A DNA stretch of 64,000 nucleotides from JBQTJJ01 sp052387235 (lineage in GTDB: Bacteria; Actinomycetota; Acidimicrobiia; Acidimicrobiales; GCA-2861595): NCBI GenBank assembly GCA_052387235.1, contig JBQTJJ010000001.1, positions 1 through 64,000 of the forward strand, given 5' to 3'. Positions 38,776-45,276 of this stretch are shown here, piece by piece (within the stretch, counting starts at the first letter, position 1; every line of letters begins with the position of its first letter). The position numbers and the translations under genes are program-made. The notes beneath the pieces were generated by a model. It was not told where the DNA came from. It saw only the letters and a program-made list of their open reading frames with translations, and searched no databases.

Positions 38776-39239
38776 ACCTCGACCGGTGCGTACCCGACGG
38801 CGGGCGTCCCCGGGGGGTTGTGGACGCCGGGCCGGGCGTCCGGGTTCGGGACGCACACCTCGCCCTCCAGCCCGTCGGGGTCGCGGAAGAACAGGCTCAG
38901 GACCGGGCCGAAATCAGTGACGAACCCGTCCGTGGACCCCAACTCGATGAGCCGGTCGCGGATGGTGTCGAAGGCCTCGAGTGACGCCGCTTGCAGCCCG
39001 AGGTGGTCGATGCGGCCCCGCCCCAGCATCGGCGTCTGTCGCTCGGCCTCGGTGTTCCCCTCGACCTCGAACACGTTGAGCTGGGCCGTGGGGCCGATGT
39101 CGATGAAGGTGAGGAGCGCACCCTCACCTGCCTCCATCTGGCCGCTCGACGTGGCCTCGAACACCTCCTGGTAGAACCGGACCAGCCGCTGCGTGTCGCC
39201 CGTGAGAAGGGCCACGTGGTTGACGCCGTCGAGGAGCAT
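38700..39239 (-). CDS. VOC (glyoxalase/dioxygenase) superfamily protein
   Basis: 179 residues. Two beta-alpha-beta-beta-beta modules: the first begins LLDGVNHVALLTGDTQRLVR and includes FYQEVFEA, the second RGRIDHLGLQAASLEAFDTI and ends FFRDPDGLEGEVCVPNPD. His in NHVAL, His in IDHLGL and the Glu of GLEGEV are likely metal ligands. The substrate is unknown. The last about 45 residues are polar and disordered, and overlap the convergent lipoprotein gene by 76 bp, so either C-terminus could be over-extended. Confidence 0.85.
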   Translation of the reverse strand: MLLDGVNHVALLTGDTQRLVRFYQEVFEATSSGQMEAGEGALLTFIDIGPTAQLNVFEVEGNTEAERQTPMLGRGRIDHLGLQAASLEAFDTIRDRLIELGSTDGFVTDFGPVLSLFFRDPDGLEGEVCVPNPDARPGVHNPPGTPAVGYAPVEVQSQNAGAGTDTDDALDEPTSKSKV

Positions 39240-39295
39240 GGCCGAAGCGTAGGCCCTGTTCCAGGCACTCCCTCGACGAGATCTTTAGGAAAGGC

Positions 39296-39324
39296 TTGCA
39301 CCTTCGAGGCGAGCGACCTACCGT
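39296..39324 (+). promoter_or_regulatory. Likely promoter of the cupredoxin lipoprotein gene
   Basis: TTGCAC (39296-39301) and TACCGT (39319-39324) are separated by 17 bp, fitting the actinobacterial sigma-70 pattern of TTGaca and TAnnnT. The gene starts 32 bp after the -10 box, with GGGGAGG as ribosome site. Confidence 0.45.
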
Positions 39325-39355
39325 TCACATCTCGTTCACGGGGAGGCTGGGAACC

Positions 39356-40570
39356 ATGCATTTTCAGCGGCTGTTTTCGATCGTCGCGGTCGTAGCGCTC
39401 GTTGCGACCGGTTGCGGTGATGACGACGATGACGACACCGGTGCCACGCAATCGACCCAGGCGGCCGGGGGTGGCGGGGGCAGGATCACCGTGGACGTCG
39501 ATGCCGACACCGACGATCCGAACGCGTTCCACCTCGGGTACTTCCCGGCAGCCGTGAAGGTCCGGCCGGGCGACACCGTCGTCTACAAGTCCAATTTCAC
39601 GGGCGAGCCGCACACCATCAGCTTCGGCTCGTTGATCACGCCCGCCATCGAGGCAGTCGAGAACGCCACGCCCGAGCAGCTCGCAGCGGACGAGCCGCCG
39701 CCGGCCTTCGAGCCTTTGCTCAAGTACGCCATGCTCCCGGAGGGCCCCGGCGACGCCAACCAGGTCTCCGCCAACCCGTGCTTCGTCACGAGCGGCGAGC
39801 TCCCGGCCGACACCACCCAACCGTGTGCGGAGCAGGAGCCGGTGCCCTTCACGGGCAAGGAGGTGTTCTACAACTCCGGGTTCCTCGCTGACGAGGAGGA
39901 GTTCGAGGTCAAGCTGGCGGACGACATCGCGCCAGGCATCTACAAGGGCTTCTGCATGCTCCATTTCACCGAGATGGTCTCCACCATCGAGGTGGTCGCG
40001 GACGACGCCGACGCGACGAGCGAGGACGAGGCCCGCGCCCAGGCCGGAAAGGAGCTGGAGGCCGTCACGGCCAAGGCCAAGGAGGCGTACGAGAAGGCAA
40101 AGGCATCGGCCCAGCCCGGTACCGTGCTGTCGGGCGATCCCGTGACCGAGGAGGAAGAGCGGACCGGCCCACCGAAGCCCAACACGACCGTCGGTCTCGC
40201 CGAGTTCACTCCGGCCGAGAGCTCTGTGGCCGCGGGGGATTCTGTGACCTGGACCATCAATGGTCCCCACACCATCACGTTCAACGCTCCAGAGGACGCC
40301 AAGGTGGTGATCGCAAAGGGGCCGGACGGCAACACGCACCTGGTCCAGAAGGCGGTGACGCCGGCGAAGTTCAACGTGCCGCCCCCGCCCGAGGGGGAAC
40401 CGGAGGGCCCGCCGCCGACCGTCGACCTCGGTTCCTACGACGGCACAGGCTTCGCCAGCACGGGGCTCCAGTTCGGCGGCTCGTTCAAGGTCACCTTCAC
40501 CAAGCCGGGCACCTACAACTACGTCTGTGTCGTCCACCCGGAGATGGAGGGCACCGTCAAGGTGACGTAG
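39356..40570 (+). CDS. Lipoprotein with two cupredoxin domains
   Basis: 404 residues, lipobox VATGC (Cys20), then an Asp-rich and Gly-rich linker. Two plastocyanin-like domains are visible. The first has His86 in GEPHTISFG and Cys200-Met-Leu-His203 with a following Met in GFCMLHFTEM. The second has His305 in GPHTITF and Cys391/His394/Met397 in YNYVCVVHPEMEG. These are complete type-1 copper ligand sets. They are joined by a helical stretch rich in Ala, Lys and Glu (about 215-260). It likely shuttles electrons or stores copper on the outer face of the membrane. Confidence 0.9.
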   Translation: MHFQRLFSIVAVVALVATGCGDDDDDDTGATQSTQAAGGGGGRITVDVDADTDDPNAFHLGYFPAAVKVRPGDTVVYKSNFTGEPHTISFGSLITPAIEAVENATPEQLAADEPPPAFEPLLKYAMLPEGPGDANQVSANPCFVTSGELPADTTQPCAEQEPVPFTGKEVFYNSGFLADEEEFEVKLADDIAPGIYKGFCMLHFTEMVSTIEVVADDADATSEDEARAQAGKELEAVTAKAKEAYEKAKASAQPGTVLSGDPVTEEEERTGPPKPNTTVGLAEFTPAESSVAAGDSVTWTINGPHTITFNAPEDAKVVIAKGPDGNTHLVQKAVTPAKFNVPPPPEGEPEGPPPTVDLGSYDGTGFASTGLQFGGSFKVTFTKPGTYNYVCVVHPEMEGTVKVT

Positions 40571-40726
40571 CGGTGGCCGGGCGGATGAACCGGCCTTTCG
40601 CCTTGACACCCTGAGGGCCATCCACGTCGGTGTCGAGCACGTCGAGCCGCTCGGGGCCTCACCGAAGCGTCGGCCCGGGCAGCAGTGCCGACGCGACCAG
40701 CCCGCCCGGTCGGGCAGTGGCTCGGC
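40571..40726. other. Convergent spacer before the eCIS locus
   Basis: 156 bp between the cupredoxin gene and the DUF4280 gene, both ending here. No gene is supported and no strong terminator hairpin with a T-run is visible. Confidence 0.5.
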
Positions 40727-41116
40727 TCACGTGCCGTCGACCGTGGCCTGCCCCGGGTTGGTGATGCTGATCACGCCGCCCCACGTGCACATGCAGGTGC
40801 AGACGTCGGTGAGGGCCGGGGTGCCCCCGATGAGCACGGTGGCGGCGCCGGGCGTCCACGGCGCCGTCGTCACCGGGATGCACGGCTGGGGCGTCAGCAC
40901 CCCCGACGCGGCCGACGTGGCCGCCGCCACCTGGGGGTTGGACGGCGTGGTGCACATCCCGAACGGGGCCAGGTTGGCCATGGGCACGCTGTCCGTGACG
41001 ACCGCTCCAGGCGGGCCGCCGGCGTTCGTGCGCTTGGCGGGAGGCACGGTGAGGGTGGACGGGTTGGTACCCATCGTGCAGGCCACCATCGCACCGGACA
41101 CGACCAGCTTGGGCAC
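40727..41116 (-). CDS. DUF4280/PAAR-like spike-tip protein of the eCIS
   Basis: 129 residues. It follows the DUF4280 pattern closely: LVVSGAMVACTMGTNPSTL, VPMANLAPFGMCTTPSNPQV, VLTPQPCIPVTTAPWTPGAA and CTCMCTWGGVISITNPGQAT, with regularly placed Cys residues. DUF4280 is a PAAR-like fold expected to cap the VgrG-type spike of contractile injection systems. It would sit at the puncturing tip of the particle encoded at 44.5-61 kb. It is on the opposite strand from the other structural genes, followed by two secreted or membrane proteins upstream. Confidence 0.85.
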   Translation of the reverse strand: MPKLVVSGAMVACTMGTNPSTLTVPPAKRTNAGGPPGAVVTDSVPMANLAPFGMCTTPSNPQVAAATSAASGVLTPQPCIPVTTAPWTPGAATVLIGGTPALTDVCTCMCTWGGVISITNPGQATVDGT

Positions 41117-41139
41117 GGTCGGAGCCTCCCTTCCTGGGG

Positions 41140-42306
41140 TCAGCGATGGACGAGCTGGGTGAGGCGCACGAGTTGGGCCACATCCCGGCCCGACGGGGTC
41201 ACCGTGGGGGGGACCACCAGGAAGGCGGTCGCGGCAGATGGGCCGCCCCCCACCTCCCCCACCGCCTGCCGGGGCCCGGGGGCGTCGCCCGGCATCACCA
41301 GCATCTGCGTGGAGAAGGATCCGGTGGCGTCGGCGGTGACGGCCTTCTCGCCCAGGCCGGGCAGCCAGCGCAGGGTGACGGCGGCGTTGGCCGGGTAGCC
41401 GGTCCCGTTCAGCTGGGTCACGAAGCCCGGCGGCCCGATGCAGGGCGAGCAGGTCAGCACCACCACGCCCGGCACGGTGGGCGGGATGGTGGTGGTCGTG
41501 GTGGGGATGGTGCTGTCCGGGGTGGTGGGCCTCGTCGTCGATGACGAGGAGGACGACGACGAGGACGAGCTGCTGCTGCTACTACTACTGCTGCTGCTTG
41601 ACGAGGTGGTGGTGCCAGGCGGCTTGCAGGGGACGTTCCAGTCCAGGCGGGCGCTCGCGCCTCGCTGGTCGCCGGCCCGCACCGTGTAGCTGCCGGCCGC
41701 CGCCTCGGGCTGGGCGGGGACGGCCCAGCCCGTGACCTGCCAGGTGCCGCTGGCGGTGACCGTGGCCGTGATGCGGGTGATCACGGTCTCCAGGCGGTAG
41801 AAGACCACCGTCACGATGTTCTGGGCCGTCGCCCCCCCCTGCCAGAGCGTCCCCGAGGCGGTGACCGACCAGGTGCCCGGCGCGGCGGGGCCGCACTGCT
41901 CCTCGCCGGTAGCCGCGTACGAGGGCTCGTCGTAGGCCCGCATGTCGGGCACGGACAGGAACGGGGCGCTGGCCGTGACGTTGAAGCAGGTCGTCCCGCA
42001 CACCGTCTGGGTGGCCATCACGGTGTAGGTGCCGCCCGCCCGCCGGGCGGGCGCGATCGGGAGGGAGAACATGCCCTGGCCGTTGGCGGCGGTGCCACCG
42101 GCCGGGGCGCCGGCGAAGGTGACGTCGACCTTGCCGTTCGGGGCGAACCCGGTGCCGGTGACGGTGATGGACCATGTGCCGCTGGTGCCGGCCGGGGCCG
42201 ACGAAGGGGTGAGGGTGATGGCGGCGCTGCTCTGCGCCGACGCGGCCGGGACCAGGACGGCGCCGGCCAGCAGGGCGGCGGCGACCAGGACCCGGGCCCG
42301 GCTCAT
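41140..42306 (-). CDS. Secreted Ig-like repeat protein with poly-Ser stalk, eCIS-linked
   Basis: 388 residues from MSRARVLVAAALLAGAVLVP, a signal peptide. Two Ig/IPT-like regions, TLTPSSAPAGTSGTWSITVT and VVLTCSPCIGPPGFVTQLNG, flank a central Ser/Thr tract of about 22 consecutive Ser encoded by mixed TCN and AGY codons. The mixed codons suggest selection for the protein and not simple slippage. Several Cys pairs suggest disulfides outside the cell. The start overlaps the stop of the next gene upstream (ATGA). No role is known; co-orientation with the tip protein suggests a surface or anchoring function. Confidence 0.75.
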   Translation of the reverse strand: MSRARVLVAAALLAGAVLVPAASAQSSAAITLTPSSAPAGTSGTWSITVTGTGFAPNGKVDVTFAGAPAGGTAANGQGMFSLPIAPARRAGGTYTVMATQTVCGTTCFNVTASAPFLSVPDMRAYDEPSYAATGEEQCGPAAPGTWSVTASGTLWQGGATAQNIVTVVFYRLETVITRITATVTASGTWQVTGWAVPAQPEAAAGSYTVRAGDQRGASARLDWNVPCKPPGTTTSSSSSSSSSSSSSSSSSSSSSSTTRPTTPDSTIPTTTTTIPPTVPGVVVLTCSPCIGPPGFVTQLNGTGYPANAAVTLRWLPGLGEKAVTADATGSFSTQMLVMPGDAPGPRQAVGEVGGGPSAATAFLVVPPTVTPSGRDVAQLVRLTQLVHR

Positions 42307-43541
42307 GTCCCGATGGTCTTCACGAACCCCGCGAGGTAGACGGCAGTTGTGCAGGCCGGGCTGGCGCACTCGACGTGGAGCGTGACCTTGGTTCCTGGGG
42401 ACACGATGACGGGTGACACGAAGTGGTAGTCCAAGTCCCGGAAGTTGGCCAGGTTGAGGCGAAGCAGGACCCGGTCACCCCGCTTCAATTCCACGATACC
42501 GCTGTCCCCGGCGGGGTTCTGGAGCACGATGTCGGTGAGCGAGAAGACCTGCTTGTCGCCCACCGTGACGGCATCCTCGAGCACCCCGGGCCCGTTCACG
42601 GCCAGCCTGGCGTCGAACGGGTTCCCGAGGTCCGTCTCCACCTCCTCGGCGCCGGCCTGGGCGCCGGGCGGCGTGCCGCCCGAGTCCCCGCCCCCGGTGT
42701 CGATCTGGGGTGCGGCCGCGCCGACCTGCTTGGCCAGGTCCTGCAGGGCTTCCTCGGTCTGCTCCAGGGGCTCCTCCACCGCCTCCTTCGCCGCCGACTC
42801 CACGGTCGGCTTGAGCAGGGTGAACCACAGGATGACCAGCAGGAGCAGGAGGGCCAGCACGGCCAGGAGGACCTTCCAGAACCAGCTGGGCAGGCGGGGC
42901 TCTTGGAGATAGGAGCCGTCGACGGTGATCGGCGCGGCGCCGTCCGCCTCCACCGACACCTGGAACGGCAGCGTCTTCGGCCGCCCCCGCCAGAACGTCT
43001 TGAGCGGGCGGACCACGACCTTGGAGAACGTGGCGGTGTCGGGCTCGGCCACCAGCGCAGGGGGCCCGAACGAGAAGCGGAGCAGGTCGGCCGGGTCGGC
43101 GGCGGTGAGCACGGCGTTGACGCGGGTGTTGCCCCGGTTGTCGAGGGCCAGCTCGTGGCGCCCGACCCGGCCGCCGTGGGAAGTCCGCGGAAGCAGCTCG
43201 GCCGAGACGTCGACGAAACCGCCGACCTCGAGGGTGCCCTCCTCCACCATCCCGCCGGCCGGGTCCTCCTTGGACGACACCTTGACCGCGAAGGGGATGG
43301 CGCCGGACCGGGCCTCCGCCGATCGGGGCACGGTGAAGCGGATGTGGGCGACGCCCTCTGCACCGGGGAACAGCGACAGGCTGGGTGGGTCGGCGGTGGC
43401 CCAGGCGGCGGCGTCGCCGAGGATCTCGAAGGTGAACTGGTCCACGACGGTGCCGGTGTTGCGGAGGCGGACGTCGACGACGACGGTCCCTCCGGGCTCG
43501 ACCTGCAGCGCCGAAGACGAGAGGGAGGCGGTCGCGCCCAC
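42303..43541 (-). CDS. Membrane protein with N-terminal Ig-like domains (COG1470-like), eCIS-linked
   Basis: About 412 residues from the GTG at 43539-43541; a TTG at 43577 is an alternative. Two beta-sandwich domains at the N-terminus: ALQVEPGGTVVVDVRLRNTG with FEILGDAAAWATADPPSLSL, then DVSAELLPRTSHGGRVGRHE. One membrane helix follows near residue 220-245 (SWFWKVLLAVLALLLLLVIL), then a helical and Gly/Pro-rich stretch and a C-terminal beta domain. Related proteins, often called hydrolytic, occur in actinobacterial eCIS loci. No enzyme motif is visible. It would lie in the membrane with domains on both sides. Confidence 0.75.
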   Translation of the reverse strand: MGATASLSSSALQVEPGGTVVVDVRLRNTGTVVDQFTFEILGDAAAWATADPPSLSLFPGAEGVAHIRFTVPRSAEARSGAIPFAVKVSSKEDPAGGMVEEGTLEVGGFVDVSAELLPRTSHGGRVGRHELALDNRGNTRVNAVLTAADPADLLRFSFGPPALVAEPDTATFSKVVVRPLKTFWRGRPKTLPFQVSVEADGAAPITVDGSYLQEPRLPSWFWKVLLAVLALLLLLVILWFTLLKPTVESAAKEAVEEPLEQTEEALQDLAKQVGAAAPQIDTGGGDSGGTPPGAQAGAEEVETDLGNPFDARLAVNGPGVLEDAVTVGDKQVFSLTDIVLQNPAGDSGIVELKRGDRVLLRLNLANFRDLDYHFVSPVIVSPGTKVTLHVECASPACTTAVYLAGFVKTIGT

Positions 43542-43612
43542 GGCCCCGCAACATACGCCCGGGACCTGCGCCGTCAAAGGGCCCCGGGGAAGCCACCGGG
43601 GCAGCTCGCACT

Positions 43613-43649
43613 GCCCGTTCGGGTGACCTTCGCGGGAGGCCCGTTCGGG
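43613..43649. promoter_or_regulatory. Two direct repeats of GCCCGTTCGGG
   Basis: An 11-bp element occurs at 43613-43623 and 43639-43649 in the divergent region between the membrane protein and the LuxR-type regulator. Each copy contains the inverted repeat CCCG-TT-CGGG, and the copies are 26 bp apart start to start. Such an arrangement is typical of a regulator operator; the LuxR and BTAD regulators of the locus are candidates. Inference only. Confidence 0.4.
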
Positions 43650-43735
43650 CCGTCCCGTGTGGAGCGCGCGTAGAGCCGTTGCGGAGGGGACCGTGCAAGA
43701 GTGCGGGCCCGGCGGGGGAAGGAGCAGGAACGAAA

Positions 43736-44362
43736 GTGGCCGATCGCATCCCCGTGTTCGTCTATGCCGCGGACCCGATCTCCCAGGCCGGGCTGGTGGC
43801 GCAGCTCCGCAGCCGGCCGGAGGTGACCGTCGTGGCCGCGGGCGACGTGGACACCGCCGTGGTGGCCATCGTCCTCTGCGACGAGATCGACGACGAGGCC
43901 CTCAAGGCGGCCCGGGCCGTACAGCGCAACGGCTGTCCCAAGCTGGTGCTGGTGGCCACCCGCCTCGACGACGCCGGCCTCCTCCGGGCCGCGGAGACCG
44001 GCGCCAGCGGCCTCTTGCGCCGGAGCGAGGCCTCGCCCGAGCGCCTGGTGACGTGCGTCCGGTCGGCCCTGGCCGGCGACGGGGCCGTCCCGCCCGACCT
44101 GCTGGGCCGGCTGCTCGACCAGGTGGGCCGCCTGCAGCGCCAGGTGCTGGCACCCCGCGGCCTCACCATGAGCGGCATGGCCGAGCGGGAGCTGGAGGTG
44201 CTCCGGCTCGTGGCCGACGGCCTCGACACGGCCGAGATCGCCAGCCGGCTCTCCTACTCGGAGCGCACGGTGAAGAACGTCATCCACGACATCACGTCCC
44301 GCTTCCAGCTGCGCAACCGGGCCCACGCCGTCGCCTACGCCGTGCGGGAGGGCCTCATCTGA
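43736..44362 (+). CDS. LuxR/NarL-family response-regulator-like protein of the eCIS locus
   Basis: 208 residues from the GTG at 43736, preceded by GGAAGGAGCAGGAA as ribosome site. The receiver-like N-terminus begins IPVFVYAADPISQAGLVAQL but lacks a clear DD pair and the usual phosphoacceptor context (VVAIVLCDEIDDE), so it may be a pseudo-receiver. The C-terminal helix-turn-helix is intact: MAERELEVLRLVADGLDTAE, then LSYSERTVKNVIHDITSRFQ. It immediately precedes the structural genes and probably controls their transcription. Confidence 0.88.
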   Translation: MADRIPVFVYAADPISQAGLVAQLRSRPEVTVVAAGDVDTAVVAIVLCDEIDDEALKAARAVQRNGCPKLVLVATRLDDAGLLRAAETGASGLLRRSEASPERLVTCVRSALAGDGAVPPDLLGRLLDQVGRLQRQVLAPRGLTMSGMAERELEVLRLVADGLDTAEIASRLSYSERTVKNVIHDITSRFQLRNRAHAVAYAVREGLI

Positions 44363-44383
44363 CCGGCTGACCCCGCCGGCGCC

Positions 44384-44433
44384 GGACTGGTAGCGGAACT
44401 GGTGCCCAGGGGGACCGATCCCGCTACCAGTCC
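44384..44433. promoter_or_regulatory. 13-bp perfect inverted repeat before the DUF4255 gene
   Basis: GGACTGGTAGCGG (44384-44396) is repeated inverted as CCGCTACCAGTCC (44421-44433) around a 24-nt spacer, and the arms can be extended with one bulge. It lies 22 bp past the LuxR-type gene and about 93 bp before the first structural gene. It could be a terminator or an operator; no T-run follows. Confidence 0.5.
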
Positions 44434-44526
44434 TGGCGGCGCGGGCCGAAAGGGCACCGGGAGCTGCCCGAACGGCTGCACGGCGGCGGCTGGGCGGCGG
44501 CGGGCGGGGCTGGAATCGTCGCGACG

Positions 44527-45276
44527 GTGATCCACGACGTGGACGAGTCGCTCCGCCGGTTGCTGCGCCGGGACGCCCTCAACGGCTCCGACGTGGAGGT
44601 GGCGTTCGACGCGCCCACCAAGGAGTGGGCCGCGTCCCGGAACACGCCCAGCGTCGACGTCTACCTGTACGACATCCGCGAGAACATGCGCCGGCGGGAC
44701 GTGATGTACGAGGAGGTCCGGGACGAGGACGGGCGGGTCCTCGCCCGCCGCCCGCCGCCCCGGCGCTTCGACCTCTCCTACCTCCTCACCGCCTGGACGC
44801 AGCGGCCCGAGGACGAGCACCGCCTCCTGGCCGCCTGCCTGGGTTGCTTCCTGCGCTACGAGGTCCTCCCCGAGGAGGTGCTGGCCGGCGCCCTGGCCGA
44901 CCAGGACCGGCCCGCCCACGTGCACATCGCCCTCCCACCGGCCGAGGACCGCAACATCTCCGACGTGTGGTCGGCGCTCGGGGGCGAGCTGAAGCCGTCC
45001 CTCGACCTGGTGGTGACCGCGCCGTTCGTGACGGGCCGCTCGGTGGACGTGGGCGCCCCGGTGCTGGAGGGACCGCTGCTGCGCATGCGGGGCGACGGCG
45101 TGGGGGAGGCGGCCGGCGCCCCGACCGTGACCGCCGCCAGGCCCGGCGCCGGCGGCCGGCGGCCCCGGGCCCCGGCCCGGCAGAAGCGGGCCCTGGCCGA
45201 GGAGCTGGTGCAGGGTGCCAAGGGCGAGGACCAGCCCGGGCGCAGCTTCTGGCTCAAGCAGCTGGAGTCGCCGTGA
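44527..45276 (+). CDS. DUF4255 (Pvc16-like) tail terminator of the eCIS
   Basis: 249 residues from a GTG. The Pvc16_N/DUF4255 pattern covers about residues 1-185: VIHDVDESLRRLLRRDAL, VEVAFDAPTKEWAASRNTPS, VDVYLYDIRENMRRRDV, FDLSYLLTAWTQRPEDEHRL and LKPSLDLVVTAPF. In Afp/PVC particles this protein caps the sheath-tube top. A 60-residue basic C-terminal extension rich in Ala, Gly and Arg is added. Its stop overlaps the AAA+ ATPase start (GTGA). Confidence 0.92.
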   Translation: MIHDVDESLRRLLRRDALNGSDVEVAFDAPTKEWAASRNTPSVDVYLYDIRENMRRRDVMYEEVRDEDGRVLARRPPPRRFDLSYLLTAWTQRPEDEHRLLAACLGCFLRYEVLPEEVLAGALADQDRPAHVHIALPPAEDRNISDVWSALGGELKPSLDLVVTAPFVTGRSVDVGAPVLEGPLLRMRGDGVGEAAGAPTVTAARPGAGGRRPRAPARQKRALAEELVQGAKGEDQPGRSFWLKQLESP

